Translations under genes and position numbers: made by a program
Part shown: positions 17,937-26,695 of the stretch, in pieces
Layout of the letters: every line of letters begins with the position of its first letter
Position numbering within the stretch: the first letter of the stretch is position 1
NCBI GenBank assembly: GCA_020629845.1
Contig: JAHDCQ010000002.1
Coordinates: 1-64,000, forward strand
Reading direction: 5' to 3'
DNA: 64,000 bases
Origin: Saprospiraceae bacterium
GTDB taxonomy: Bacteria; Bacteroidota; Bacteroidia; Chitinophagales; Saprospiraceae
Notes under the pieces: generated by a model
The model's database searches: none
What the model was told of the DNA's origin: nothing
What the model saw: the letters and a program-made list of their open reading frames with translations, nothing else

Positions 17937-18012
17937 ATGTATTAGGTATTAGGTACTAGGTATTAAGTTGATTTTACACTTTACACCTATGTACTTAATA
18001 CTTAATACCTCA
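17937..18012. repeat. TATTAGGTATTAGG-type inverted repeat
   Basis: Repeated TATTAGGTA units on the left (ATTAGGTACTAGGTATTAAG) face GTACTTAATACTTAATACC on the right, forming a hairpin just upstream of the next gene. The same sequences make up the ends of the element at 63455-63593, so this is probably a related, degenerate copy. Confidence 0.6.
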
Positions 18013-18022
18013 ATAGATTTAT

Positions 18023-19252
18023 ATGGAAAATTTTCAAGTTTCTAACCTATTGGATATGCTATCGCATGAGGTAAGTCTTGCCTTGATAGCGATTATGTTG
18101 CTTTCATTTTTGTTTGGCATGTTGTTTGGTTTGGTGTCAAGAGGTAGAAGACTGCGCCAATTGAAGCGTGAAATCAAGCTGCAAGCAGAAACGATTGAAG
18201 AGTTAAAAAAAAAAGTAGAAGAGCTTACTGAGGAAGTGGATTTGAAAGAGGCAGATTTGCAAAAAGCACGCTTTGAAATTGATGACTTGCGGGCAAAAAT
18301 GCAACGTATCGAAAATGAAAATAATCAGTTGTCTGCCGAAATGAATACAGCGAAAGATACGATTAGTAAGTTGCGGAACACCAACCAAACCTATGCGGAC
18401 ACGATAGAAGGAATGACGCAAGAAGTAAACGAACTCAAAGCACAAAATTCGCAGCTATCTACCCATGTCACGCAAGGTGAAGAAGCCCTATCGAATATTG
18501 CAGTGATGCAAAGCATGTATGGCGCAACCCAACAAAAGCTAAGTGAGTTGGAACAGAAAATCAACCGCCTAGAAATTGAAAATGACGGACTAAAATCACA
18601 AATCGGTAGCGCAGTAGTGACGAGTACAAGCAGCAGCCCCGCAGAAACTGCTATAGATGACATCGCGCCTGATAGTTTTGATGATAGAGCCTTCCAAACT
18701 ACACGCGACTCGGCTAAAGCAGGCGAACGACTCATTAGTACGCGCAGCGAAAAGGATGATTTGACCTTGATAAATGGTATCGGGCCATTCATAGAACAAA
18801 AACTAAATGAAGCAGGCGTGCATACCTATGACGAAATCAGCCGTTGGGATAATACGACTATTGCACAAATCACGAAGCAAATACAGTTCTTCCCAGGGCG
18901 TATAGAGGACGATAACTGGGTGGAGCAAGCAGCACGACTTTCACAAATGAAATTGGATAATCCAGAGGCATTCTCACGGCAAGGTGGTACACCATCTAAC
19001 CCAAAGGATTTGAAAATTATTGAAGGAATAGGTGCGAAAATAGAAGAACTTTTACGCACCAAAGGCATTCGGACTTGGGTAGAGCTTGCTGGTACGGATG
19101 TAGAGACACTTCGCAATACGCTCCGCGAAGCAGGAACTGGGTTTAATAGCATAGACCCTACTTCTTGGCCAGAGCAAGCCCGCCTAGCAGCCAATGGCGA
19201 GTGGGAAAAACTACGACAATATCAGAACTATCTAGGCAAAGGAAAGTCGTAA
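18023..19252 (+). CDS. Membrane-anchored coiled-coil protein with two HhH domains
   Basis: 409 aa. One transmembrane helix (about 14-36), a basic flank RGRRLRQLKRE, a long coiled coil (about 40-200), a Ser/Thr/Asp linker, then two copies of a helix-hairpin-helix domain: DDLTLINGIGPFIEQKLNEAG (248-268; read as DDLTLINGIGPF plus IEQKLNEAG) and DLKIIEGIGAKIEELLRTKG (about 332-351). This matches COG3743-type proteins, annotated as predicted 5' DNA nuclease-like but without demonstrated activity; the HhH pairs resemble those of polymerase and RuvA-type DNA binders. No nuclease residues are evident. It could tether DNA or a complex to the membrane. Confidence 0.78.
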   Translation: MENFQVSNLLDMLSHEVSLALIAIMLLSFLFGMLFGLVSRGRRLRQLKREIKLQAETIEELKKKVEELTEEVDLKEADLQKARFEIDDLRAKMQRIENENNQLSAEMNTAKDTISKLRNTNQTYADTIEGMTQEVNELKAQNSQLSTHVTQGEEALSNIAVMQSMYGATQQKLSELEQKINRLEIENDGLKSQIGSAVVTSTSSSPAETAIDDIAPDSFDDRAFQTTRDSAKAGERLISTRSEKDDLTLINGIGPFIEQKLNEAGVHTYDEISRWDNTTIAQITKQIQFFPGRIEDDNWVEQAARLSQMKLDNPEAFSRQGGTPSNPKDLKIIEGIGAKIEELLRTKGIRTWVELAGTDVETLRNTLREAGTGFNSIDPTSWPEQARLAANGEWEKLRQYQNYLGKGKS

Positions 19253-19408
19253 TTGCGCGTGTAACAGTTTAAAGGGATTTCTTATAGAATTGAAATGTAG
19301 CTTGAAAGTATTTTTATAAGAAATCCCTTCATCAGTTTATCGGTGTGCATAACACATTGCACTTTTTCGCCTGAAAAATTTACAATGTATGTTTTTGCAT
19401 ACGTCCCT

Positions 19409-19471
19409 CACCAATGAATTGGTGGGCTAAAACTATTTCGTGATGAAATTCAGCCCACCAATTCATTGGTG
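19409..19471. repeat. REP-like double palindrome
   Basis: Arms CACCAATGAATTGGTGGGCT (19409-19428) and AGCCCACCAATTCATTGGTG (19452-19471) are perfect inverted copies, and each arm is itself nearly palindromic (CACCAATgAATTGGTG). The single-strand structure could be one long hairpin or two small ones. Only this copy is seen in the window. Confidence 0.75.
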
Positions 19472-19550
19472 GGAGAAGCAAATCATACAATTGCGTAATT
19501 TGTTGCACATACAGTTTATCAAACTCCAATCTTCAAAACAAAAAATCCTG

Positions 19551-19558
19551 TATCTTCG
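19551..19558 (+). promoter_or_regulatory. Candidate -7 element for the 19575 lipoprotein operon
   Basis: TATCTTCG resembles TAnnTTTG, placing transcription start near 19565 and supporting translation from ATG 19575 rather than the longer upstream frame, which runs through the REP-like palindrome. The -33 part is not clear. Confidence 0.35.
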
Positions 19559-19574
19559 CGCCAAAATTTCAATC

Positions 19575-20342
19575 ATGTTAGCACGTTTTATTACGTTCAC
19601 ATTTCTAAGTATCTGTTTATTAATAGCTTGCCAATCAGAGCAAACAGCAAGTGCAGAAAACAATAATAGTGCAGCGAATGCCACTCCTGCGTCTAGCGAC
19701 GTAAAGCAAGAAGCAGCGGACGAGGTGTATAGAAAATCCACGAAGCCGCTATTTGTACGCTTTTTGGTACGTTATTTGGAGCGGGATAAACGCTTAAAAT
19801 CAACGGTTAATTTTTATCAGCAAGCCAATGGCATGCGAACCCCCATCAAATTAGAGAATGATGCTAAAATAGAAGGACGCAATATGCGTTTTAAGAATTT
19901 AAACGACCAAGAATTGCGTTACGAAGACCTATACGATGTGGAAATACAAGACCAATATAGTTTCCAATTCAATGCGCTAGATGGTCAGACACATACCTAT
20001 CCAGTCAAAATGCCTATTGTAAAGAACTTTGCTATCGAAGGCAAGTTGAAAAAATCGGAAGGTGGCACGATTACTACAGAAAGCGAAGCCCTCACGAATC
20101 GTGAAATGCTGATAGTAATGTTTACGGATAGCGAACGACATACCGAAAATATCAGTCTTTTTGGCCCGCTCGACTTGAGTAATATTCCTCTAAGTGCGGC
20201 ACAACTGAAAAACTTGACAGTTGGGCGCAATGAAATACGTATGGTTCGTAAAAGCAGCCTTCAAGTGAAAGAAAAGACCTATGCAGGTGAGTGTAATGCA
20301 GAATACTATAGTGAACCTATTATTGTAGAGGTGGTAGATTAA
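19575..20342 (+). CDS. Lipoprotein of unknown function
   Basis: 255 aa. I do not recognise the family. Start at 19575 gives a short signal peptide and lipobox LLIAC; a longer frame back to 19440 would begin in a palindromic repeat. After a low-complexity Ser/Ala/Asn linker the chain looks like beta-sandwich material, with alternating hydrophobics and no enzyme motif. Only 2 bp separate its stop from the LuxR-type gene, so the two are almost surely co-transcribed. The lipoprotein could be a sensor or target partner of that regulator; this is inference from position only. Confidence 0.72.
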   Translation: MLARFITFTFLSICLLIACQSEQTASAENNNSAANATPASSDVKQEAADEVYRKSTKPLFVRFLVRYLERDKRLKSTVNFYQQANGMRTPIKLENDAKIEGRNMRFKNLNDQELRYEDLYDVEIQDQYSFQFNALDGQTHTYPVKMPIVKNFAIEGKLKKSEGGTITTESEALTNREMLIVMFTDSERHTENISLFGPLDLSNIPLSAAQLKNLTVGRNEIRMVRKSSLQVKEKTYAGECNAEYYSEPIIVEVVD

Positions 20343-20344
20343 AA

Positions 20345-21427
20345 ATGCGATACAAAACTCTAGTACTCCTATTGCTTGTCAGTAACACCACTTGGGCGTA
20401 TACCATCAAGGGACGCGTCAATATTGGTGATGAATGGCAAGCACAAATCTACATGGCGGCGATTGAGAAATTGAGCGATTATTATCGAGCAAGTGCCGAT
20501 TTAATCATCAATGTGGCGGCAGTGCAAGCGGATGGAAGCTTTGTGCTAGAGGGTGACAATTTGCCAGATGAACCGCTATTTTATCGCCTCTACCTCATGA
20601 AGGAGCAAAATACAGAATACGATGCTTGTCTTTATGTAGGTGGAGATGACCACAACTTCATTCATGTTATTTTGGACAATGATGGAGTGCTGGAAATTGT
20701 AGCAGATTCTTCTTTTTATTCTCCCTTTGGCAACTATCGCATGGAAGGCAGCCGCGATAATGCTTTGATGCGCGAATTGGCGCGGATAGTGTATCCGAGT
20801 TTTAATTTCTACAAGATCAAATTTCCTACTGAATTGCGTCTTTCAGAGGAAAAATTGCATCAAGATTTAAGGCATTTCATTGATAGCACCGACCTTATTT
20901 TACCGACTTTAGCCGCTATCAATAACACGAATTTCGATGAATTTTTTGAGCAGGATAGCGATTTCTACATCCGCTATGGCGAACGCCTGAAGGCTGCGCT
21001 TCCCAATAGTAGCTATACCAAGCATTATCTGCGCAAATTGAGCTATTACAGCTACGAAGAGGGTAGTGCCACGCCTCTGTGGATGAAAGTACTACTTGCC
21101 CTATTGAGTGGCTTGCTGCTGTTTGCTTTGTTTGTTATTTCGCGCCTACAGGCTGCTTTGAAACAAGCCCAACAGCAGCAAGCTGAAAAAGAAGCAATAC
21201 CACCTCCAGTCACTACTAAGGAAGCGGATATCTTTGACCGCCTCACCCTAAAAGAGCGCGAAATTCTAACACTCATTCGAGCAGGCAAATCGAATAAAGA
21301 AATTGCGAGTGAATTATTTGTAGAAGTCAGCACCGTGAAATCCCATATCAATAAATTGTATACCAAACTACAAGTCTCCAATCGGAAAGAAGCCATGAAG
21401 AAAGCTTTGGAATTGGAGCAGTTGTAA
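20345..21427 (+). CDS. Membrane-anchored LuxR-type transcription regulator
   Basis: 360 aa. Signal peptide (1-18, ends TTWA), a periplasmic sensor-like domain (about 19-240), one transmembrane helix (about 247-267), a short Gln-rich coiled stretch, and a C-terminal LuxR/GerE helix-turn-helix (about 300-360: LTLKEREILTLIRAGKSNKE and IASELFVEVSTVKSHINKL). The layout suggests direct transmembrane signalling from the periplasm to DNA without a phosphorelay, a pattern seen in several Bacteroidota regulators. The sensor domain is not recognised. Co-transcribed with the upstream lipoprotein gene (2-bp gap). Confidence 0.85.
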   Translation: MRYKTLVLLLLVSNTTWAYTIKGRVNIGDEWQAQIYMAAIEKLSDYYRASADLIINVAAVQADGSFVLEGDNLPDEPLFYRLYLMKEQNTEYDACLYVGGDDHNFIHVILDNDGVLEIVADSSFYSPFGNYRMEGSRDNALMRELARIVYPSFNFYKIKFPTELRLSEEKLHQDLRHFIDSTDLILPTLAAINNTNFDEFFEQDSDFYIRYGERLKAALPNSSYTKHYLRKLSYYSYEEGSATPLWMKVLLALLSGLLLFALFVISRLQAALKQAQQQQAEKEAIPPPVTTKEADIFDRLTLKEREILTLIRAGKSNKEIASELFVEVSTVKSHINKLYTKLQVSNRKEAMKKALELEQL

Positions 21428-21826
21428 TAGTGATGAGTGATGAATTATGAGCTATGAATTATGAGCTATGAGTGATGAGCGATAAGTTACTCAGGTAAAC
21501 GCACGAAAATTCTCGTTTTTGTATGTTGCCTAAGTGTACTATTCACGATAAAATCTGGCAGTTGCTTTATTCCTTACTATACAATTTATTTATGGATAAA
21601 ATCGGTGATTTCCTTGTATTATCAAGGGTCTAAAACCCGTTTTAGACCCTTTTTCCACTCCGTTTTCAGGCTTTTATCCACCTTGTTTTTCTGGGTTTTT
21701 GCATAGGCTGCCCCTAGTTTTGTGGCAATGATTTTAAAACGTCTTTAGCATCGGATTCATTTGGTTTTAGAAAAAATGAATCAAAGATTGAAGACTTAAT
21801 TTTTACACAAAACTTTAATTTAAGAC
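21428..21826. other. Intergenic region with simple repeats and terminator
   Basis: 21430-21487 is a run of TGATGAGTGATGAATTATGAGCTATGA-like units (in pieces TGATGAGTGATGAATTATG and AGCTATGA), resembling 52738-52790. A strong terminator follows at 21626-21655. TAGTTTTG at 21715-21722 fits a -7 element for the thioredoxin-like gene but lacks a spaced -33. Confidence 0.5.
21626..21655 (+). terminator. Rho-independent terminator
   Basis: 11-bp perfect stem GGGTCTAAAAC / GTTTTAGACCC followed by TTTTTCC, about 200 bp after the LuxR-type gene. The mirrored A run is short, so it acts mainly on plus-strand transcripts. Confidence 0.85.
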
Positions 21827-22363
21827 ATGAAAAAGTCACCGATTTTTTTCGCCTTTGCCCTAGTAGCAATTTTGGGAAGTATGTATGCTTTTCGCACAGC
21901 AAATGTAGTCGCACCTGTAGAAGAAACACCTGCTTTTAAATGGTACACCCTAGAAGAAGCGATGCAAGCCAATGAAAAAACACCAAAGAAATTCTTCATT
22001 GATGTGTATACAGATTGGTGTCGTTGGTGTAAAGTGATGGACAGCCAAACTTTTTCGCAAGAGGAAGTAAAAAACTATCTCGCCGAGCATTTTTATCCTG
22101 TAAAATTGGACGCTGAACAGCAGGAAGCGATTACCTTCAATGGAAAGGAATATAAGTACTTGGAAGGAACTGGACGACGCGGTATCCACCAATTGGCACT
22201 AGAGCTTTTGAAAGGACGACCGAGCTATCCGACGATTGTGTATTTGGATGAGCAACTAAAACCTGTACATTACACGAATGGCTTTAAAAAGCCTGCGCAA
22301 CTACAGCCAGAATTGAAATTCGTGGCAGAGGAGAGTTACAAAAAGGTAAGTGCGAAACGCTAA
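21827..22363 (+). CDS. Exported thioredoxin-fold protein (CRWC)
   Basis: 178 aa. N-terminal signal or anchor (about 5-22), then a thioredoxin fold with FFIDVYTDWCRWCKVMD (active-site CRWC at 65-68), cis-Pro region RPSYPTIVYLDE near 150, and an insert NGKEYKYLEGTGRRGIHQLA between them. Related to the DUF255/thioredoxin_7 group; a periplasmic disulfide reductase or repair role is likely. A paralogue with CDDC and the same insert pattern (GKxWKY...GxGGYHQLA) is the lipoprotein at 53448. Confidence 0.85.
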   Translation: MKKSPIFFAFALVAILGSMYAFRTANVVAPVEETPAFKWYTLEEAMQANEKTPKKFFIDVYTDWCRWCKVMDSQTFSQEEVKNYLAEHFYPVKLDAEQQEAITFNGKEYKYLEGTGRRGIHQLALELLKGRPSYPTIVYLDEQLKPVHYTNGFKKPAQLQPELKFVAEESYKKVSAKR

Positions 22364-22369
22364 GACATA

Positions 22370-22424
22370 AAAGAAAAGGTTGTAAGTAAGTTTAGTACAC
22401 CTACTCACGACCTTTTCTTTTTTT
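22370..22424. terminator. Bidirectional terminator
   Basis: Stem AAAGAAAAGGT / ACCTTTTCTTT (22370-22380 and 22410-22420) with additional GT-AGTA pairing, followed by T run. It lies between the convergent thioredoxin-like and DUF58 genes and can serve both. Confidence 0.8.
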
Positions 22425-22429
22425 GCAAA

Positions 22430-23299
22430 TTACCCACTTCTTCGCCTAAAGAATTGGTGCAAGGCTTTTTCATAGGAATCATCCGTACGAATGGAGATAG
22501 TGTCCGCGCCACTTTTTAAGAAATTGGAACGGAAGTAATCATGATTTTCCGCGAACCAATTCCCATAATCTTCACGTACTTTTCGGATGGAGGTATCTAT
22601 CCAAGTCACCTTACCCGTTTCTGCATCTAAGGCTTGAATAAGTCCAACATTCGGCAAGGTACGTTCACGTTCATCGAAGATATGCATGCCAATAATATCA
22701 TGCTTGCGAGCTGCGATACGAAGCGGGTTTTCATAGCCTTGCGTCATAAAATCAGATAGCACAAAACAAATGCTACGCTTCTTAATAACATTAGTGAAAA
22801 ACTCCAAAGCTACACTCAAGTCCGTACCCGTACCGTTGGGCGTAAAATGGATTAATTCGCGGATAATTCGCAGAATATGCTGGCGGCCTTTTTTGGGGGG
22901 AATATATTTTTCAATTTTGTTAGAGAAGAAAATGACCCCTACTTTATCGTTATTTTGCGTAGCAGAAAAAGAAAGCACTGCGCTCAACTCTGTAAGGATT
23001 TCGTTCTTCATTTGCTTATTGGTGCCAAAGTAAGAGGATTGGCTCACATCAATTAGCAAAATTACAGTGAGTTCGCGTTCTTCCTCAAATATCTTCACAT
23101 GCGGACTGCCTGTGCGCGCGGTCACATTCCAATCAATATTACGTACATCATCGCCGTATTGATAGTCGCGCACCTCGCTAAAGGACATGCCGCGCCCCTT
23201 GAACGCACTCTGATACTCCCCAGAAAAGATATGCTTGCTCAAGCCCTTCGTCTTGATTTCTATCTTCCGAACTTTTTTGAGTAAGTCTGCGGTTTCCAT
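22430..23299 (-). CDS. DUF58 / von Willebrand-like protein
   Basis: 289 aa from ATG at 23299, preferred because the family begins METADLLKKVRKIEIKTKG; an ATG 11 codons upstream is also in frame. The family signature KGRGMSFSEVRDYQYGDDVR (about 38-57) and IDWNVTARTG follow, then a vWA-like domain with VILLIDVSQSSYFG and VCFVLSDFMTQG-like strand. DUF58 proteins are usually encoded beside MoxR AAA ATPases and BatA/BatB in Bacteroidota and are linked to envelope and stress functions; no MoxR gene is present here, so the gene stands apart from its usual partners. The palindromic repeat at 23325-23462 sits directly upstream. Confidence 0.88.
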   Translation of the reverse strand: METADLLKKVRKIEIKTKGLSKHIFSGEYQSAFKGRGMSFSEVRDYQYGDDVRNIDWNVTARTGSPHVKIFEEERELTVILLIDVSQSSYFGTNKQMKNEILTELSAVLSFSATQNNDKVGVIFFSNKIEKYIPPKKGRQHILRIIRELIHFTPNGTGTDLSVALEFFTNVIKKRSICFVLSDFMTQGYENPLRIAARKHDIIGMHIFDERERTLPNVGLIQALDAETGKVTWIDTSIRKVREDYGNWFAENHDYFRSNFLKSGADTISIRTDDSYEKALHQFFRRRSG

Positions 23300-23324
23300 T
23301 TTTTGTACTACTTTACTTAAAGTG

Positions 23325-23462
23325 TTCGTCAAATTGAAAATTAAAAATGGATAATTGAAAAATTAATAAAACACGAGATATGTAGATAATTATTAATGTA
23401 TATTATAAAATATCCGTTTTGCCAATTTTCAATTTTTAATTCTCCATTTTCAATTTGGCGAA
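23325..23462. repeat. Long imperfect inverted repeat (about 138 bp)
   Basis: Left end TTCGTCAAATTGAAAA and right end TTTTCAATTTGGCGAA form arms that continue imperfectly for about 39 bp on each side, with an AT-rich centre. It lies in the 5' region of the DUF58 gene. The half copy at 16961-17010 and the disrupted copy around 13225-13403 belong to the same family. Confidence 0.75.
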
Positions 23463-23541
23463 GATATTGCTGCTGTTGTATTATTTTATTGTCTTAGTAT
23501 GCCTAAAAATATGGCAATAAGACAATAAAACCATAGCAAAA

Positions 23542-24546
23542 TTACTTTTCCCGCTCCGTCACATAGCGCACCAAATCCTCAATAGCCGTGCGCGACTCGG
23601 ATGCAGGGAATTCATGTAATATCTCAAAGGCTTCTTCGCGGTAGCGATACATGGCTTGTTTGGTGTATTCAATGCCTCCGCTCGTGATGACATAGTCAAT
23701 CACCTCTTGTACTTTTTTCTTATCCGTATTGTGGCGTTTCACAATATTGATGAGTCGTCGTCGGTCGCTGCGCGAGGCATTTTGTAAGGCATAAATCAAA
23801 GGTAAAGTCATTTTCTTTTCCTTAATGTCAATGCCGAGTGGTTTACCTACATCTGCTGTGCCGTAGTCGAATAAATCGTCGCGGATTTGGAAAGCAATTC
23901 CGATTTTTTCTCCGAAAAGGCGCATTTTTTCAATGGTGTTTTCATCTTTCGTAGTGGAAGCTGCGCCTGCCGCACAAGCCGCTGCAATTAGCGATGCCGT
24001 TTTGCCACGAATAATTTCGTAATAAACACTTTCTTGAATATCCAAGCGACGTGCTTTTTCAATCTGTAGCAATTCGCCTTCACTCATTGCTTGCACTGCT
24101 TCCGATATGATTTCGAGCATGCCATATTGCTTGTTTTTCAGTGCAATCAATAAGCCCTTCGAAAATAAATAATCGCCTACTAGTACCGCCACTTTTTTCT
24201 GCCAAAGTGCGTTGATGGAAAAGAAGCCACGTCGCTCATAGGAGTCATCTACTACATCATCATGCACTAAAGTAGCAGTATGCAACAGTTCCACCATAGA
24301 GGCCGCCACATAGGTACGGTCATTGAGTTCGCCACATACTTTCGCACTCAAAAATACAAACATTGGGCGCATTTGCTTTCCACGGCGGCGCACAATATAA
24401 TAGGTGACACGATCCAGCAAAGGGACTTTGCTTCGCATCGAATCCCTAAAGTAGGACTGAAAATGCGCCAACTCTTTTTCTATTGGTGCTTTTATTGTGC
24501 GTAGGGAGTTGCCCATAAGTTCTCTTTTCGGTGTGGCTGTCTTCAT
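23542..24546 (-). CDS. ispB: Polyprenyl diphosphate synthase (IspB-like)
   Basis: 334 aa. Condenses isopentenyl diphosphate onto allylic diphosphates to make the side chain of menaquinone. First aspartate-rich motif DDVVDD (96-101) and the second DDLFD near residue 220 (FQIRDDLFDY) are intact, with RRGKQMRP upstream as expected for chain-length enzymes. Length is usual. A second ATG 10 codons in (24516) is an equally good start, because a CAAACCTA (minus-strand TAGGTTTG) -7-like element at 24558-24565 would put transcription start very close to 24546. Chain length cannot be read with certainty. Confidence 0.88.
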   Translation of the reverse strand: MKTATPKRELMGNSLRTIKAPIEKELAHFQSYFRDSMRSKVPLLDRVTYYIVRRRGKQMRPMFVFLSAKVCGELNDRTYVAASMVELLHTATLVHDDVVDDSYERRGFFSINALWQKKVAVLVGDYLFSKGLLIALKNKQYGMLEIISEAVQAMSEGELLQIEKARRLDIQESVYYEIIRGKTASLIAAACAAGAASTTKDENTIEKMRLFGEKIGIAFQIRDDLFDYGTADVGKPLGIDIKEKKMTLPLIYALQNASRSDRRRLINIVKRHNTDKKKVQEVIDYVITSGGIEYTKQAMYRYREEAFEILHEFPASESRTAIEDLVRYVTEREK

Positions 24547-24702
24547 ATTTAGTTAACCAAACCTAACTTTCAAAAGTTTTTTTAAAAATTGAAAGTTTAG
24601 AATAAATTATGTGGCAATATACAGCAAATCCGAAAAGTTAGGGGTAAAATAGCGGGAAATGTGGATGGAAAGTTAAGTAACAAGGGAAAGAGGCTAAACA
24701 AA

Positions 24703-24740
24703 AAAGGACTTTTCAAATGAAGCATCTGAAAAGTCCTGTA
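24703..24740 (-). terminator. Second terminator of the HipA-like operon
   Basis: 11-bp stem AGGACTTTTCA / TGAAAAGTCCT; on the minus strand it is followed by TTTTTTG. Confidence 0.75.
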
Positions 24741-24859
24741 AATTTGACTCATTAGGATTTTGAAATCCTTTTGTAACTCCTTGTGAAATAGTGATTTATT
24801 GCCAATGGTGAGGGATGTGAGCTAAGAAAGCAGCAAAAAATAGCTTTCTAAATAATAAA

Positions 24860-24902
24860 AAAAGCCTAACTGGAATATCATTTCATCCAACTAGGCTTTT
24901 AT
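24860..24902 (-). terminator. First terminator of the HipA-like operon
   Basis: On the minus strand AAAGCCTA...TTGGA pairs with TTCCA...TAGGCTTT, then TTTTATT. It begins 20 bp after the stop of the small gene. Confidence 0.8.
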
Positions 24903-24921
24903 TGTGAACACACTCGAACTG

Positions 24922-25335
24922 TTAAGAAACAGCATGAAGTAAGAAAGGATTAGAAATAGAACGCACTCCAAACAACTTCAATAACGCTACCTCATTTGTA
25001 CTATCTATCTTCTTTGCTCGAATTACCTTTTGTACTTTTGGTTGTTTCATACTTGGAATACGGTGTACGAAGAAAGGATATAATTCTTCGCTACTATATT
25101 CTTTATCGAGACTAGGAAAGTCTGACAAGGGTAAAATTTCACTTTGAAGTTTGAACGCATCAGAATAAGCGAAGCTCCAAACACCCTTTTCTAGCTTTAA
25201 CCATCCTATGAGCAAGTCTTTGTATTTCAGTTCAAAAACAACAGTTTCATTTAACGGTGTAATAATATTTTCTTGCTCCTCTGTCTTCCATAATTTCCGA
25301 GTATTGCCTACAACTTTTAAGAATCGCTGTAACAT
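24922..25335 (-). CDS. HipA N-terminal-like domain protein (HipS-like)
   Basis: 137 aa. Matches the pattern of the HipA N-subdomain-1 (Couple_hipA): VVFELKYKDLLIGWLKLEKG with FAYSDAFKLQ, then LPLSDFPS, Y-x-SEELYPFFVHRIPS and a closing LLKLFGVRS. In split HipBST-type systems this domain is a free protein, HipS, that acts as antitoxin to the HipT kinase. It follows the kinase gene by 6 bp, so they form one operon, but in the reverse order of the described hipB-hipS-hipT arrangement. The first about 25 residues are extra. Function as antitoxin is inference. Confidence 0.68.
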   Translation of the reverse strand: MLQRFLKVVGNTRKLWKTEEQENIITPLNETVVFELKYKDLLIGWLKLEKGVWSFAYSDAFKLQSEILPLSDFPSLDKEYSSEELYPFFVHRIPSMKQPKVQKVIRAKKIDSTNEVALLKLFGVRSISNPFLLHAVS

Positions 25336-25341
25336 AGCATA

Positions 25342-26427
25342 CTAGGTTTTACAAACATTAGTAAGATGTTCAAAACGTTTTTTCAAACACGCTACTATCA
25401 ATCTATAACGATTATTTGAAAAAAATAGTTTGAACTCAGCATCAATCAAATGCAAAATGGACTGCAAAGCTACGGGCTTCAACAATTTTTCGCAAGTTTT
25501 TCTATGAATAGGATATGCCTTATATATGTTTTCAATCAGTTGTAAGTGATTGATTTCAGCCTTTCCTTTCCAATTCTTCCATCCTATCTTTGGACGTGAT
25601 GATTGGATATAAGTTTCTAAACGGGGTGTCTTTATATTTCCTTTTTCATAGAATTTTCGTTCGATAGTGCTTTCAGAAATATTCCAAAACAGACCTCTTG
25701 CGGAATCATAGATTGGGGAAAAAGTAGGTATTTTTCGACCTTTCAAATCAGTAATAATAGCCCAGTTATAAAAATGTCTATCATTATTGCCTGTGATTGC
25801 ATCAAAGACCAATAATTCAACTAAAGCAGTCATTATATTTTCATGCTCCTTTGGGAAAACAAATTCTATGGCTTCATTTGTGAATTGAAAACTAAAGAGT
25901 TTTCTTGTTAAATTTCTTCTCTCAATTTCATCAACAAGTTTAGTGTCATTTTGAAGTAGATAGCTTGAATAGATTTGCGCTCCGTGCATCATAATTTCAT
26001 CCGCTTGGAGAAAATATTTGCTCAAAAATCGGATTTGTTCATCTGCTAATCGTAATTGTGCTTCTGCCATACAAAGCCCTAATACTTCGCCAATTCGATT
26101 GAGTAAGTACTCTGATATACTCTCTAAAGGATACCACTTATGGCCTATCTTTGCGATATGTCTTTGCCATTGCTTGTTAGGGCTTTCTCCCTTTTTATAT
26201 TCGTAGACACTTATAAAATCCTTTGGTGCGTCCCCTCCTACTGGAAAGTCTAGAATTTTATAATGCTTTGGTCTTAGAGTTTTTATCAAACCATGAATTT
26301 CCCGAATTGAACGACCACCACTAAGATTGAGAATATAAACTCCATCGGGTTCTTCTTTACGAGATAGTTGACCGTCTTTATATTCATACTGATTAGTTTT
26401 GTAAGGTAATCGTTCTAACTTTTGCAT
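25342..26427 (-). CDS. HipA/HipT-like serine-threonine kinase
   Basis: 361 aa. Kinase-like protein related to the HipA C-terminal domain. Catalytic loop NNDRHFYNW (214-222, with Asp216 and Asn221) and metal-binding DSARG (241-245, in place of DFG) are preserved, as is QIRFLSKYFL (131-140) upstream. It lacks the N-terminal HipA subdomain, which is supplied by the next gene. HipA-type kinases phosphorylate aminoacyl-tRNA synthetases and cause dormancy; the substrate here is unknown. No HTH antitoxin gene (HipB) occurs upstream; the next feature is tRNA-Gln, 270 bp away. Confidence 0.75.
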   Translation of the reverse strand: MQKLERLPYKTNQYEYKDGQLSRKEEPDGVYILNLSGGRSIREIHGLIKTLRPKHYKILDFPVGGDAPKDFISVYEYKKGESPNKQWQRHIAKIGHKWYPLESISEYLLNRIGEVLGLCMAEAQLRLADEQIRFLSKYFLQADEIMMHGAQIYSSYLLQNDTKLVDEIERRNLTRKLFSFQFTNEAIEFVFPKEHENIMTALVELLVFDAITGNNDRHFYNWAIITDLKGRKIPTFSPIYDSARGLFWNISESTIERKFYEKGNIKTPRLETYIQSSRPKIGWKNWKGKAEINHLQLIENIYKAYPIHRKTCEKLLKPVALQSILHLIDAEFKLFFSNNRYRLIVACLKKRFEHLTNVCKT

Positions 26428-26650
26428 ATTGAACCAAAGATTATTCAGCTAAGGTAAGTAAATCGTTCTAAGTGCTATATAAAAACGGCAATTTCACCGC
26501 TTTTAAAATCCTCCCTTATTCATCGAAAAACAAAATAATCTTTTGCCGAAAAGTTCAAAAAATCGTTGGTGGAGCTGCCATGACGACGGAGCAGGGCGAT
26601 TCGATAGGGAAGAACGTTTTTTAGTAGGAAAGTAAGCTTAATTTAAAATT

Positions 26651-26692
26651 AAAAATCGCAAAATACCAATAAGCAGTATTTTACGATTTTTA
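26651..26692 (-). terminator. Terminator of tRNA-Gln
   Basis: Near-perfect stem AAAAATCGCAAAATAC / GTATTTTACGATTTTT with loop CAATAAGCA, 4 bp beyond the tRNA 3' end on the minus strand, ending in a T run. Confidence 0.85.
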
Positions 26693-26695
26693 AAG

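Larger units (their letters stand above)
19253..19574. other. Intergenic region with REP-like palindrome
   Basis: No gene. 19260-19330 has AAGGGATTTCTTAT / ATAAGAAATCCCTT (left near 19272, right near 19314), a hairpin that could end transcription of the HhH gene. 19409-19471 holds a separate double palindrome, listed below. The lipoprotein promoter candidate lies at 19551-19558. Confidence 0.55.
24547..24921. other. Intergenic region with two tandem terminators
   Basis: No gene. It contains two minus-strand terminators (24703-24740 and 24860-24902) downstream of the HipA-like pair, and at 24744-24760 a 17-base stretch resembling the 3' end of tRNA-Gln (see findings). Confidence 0.5.
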
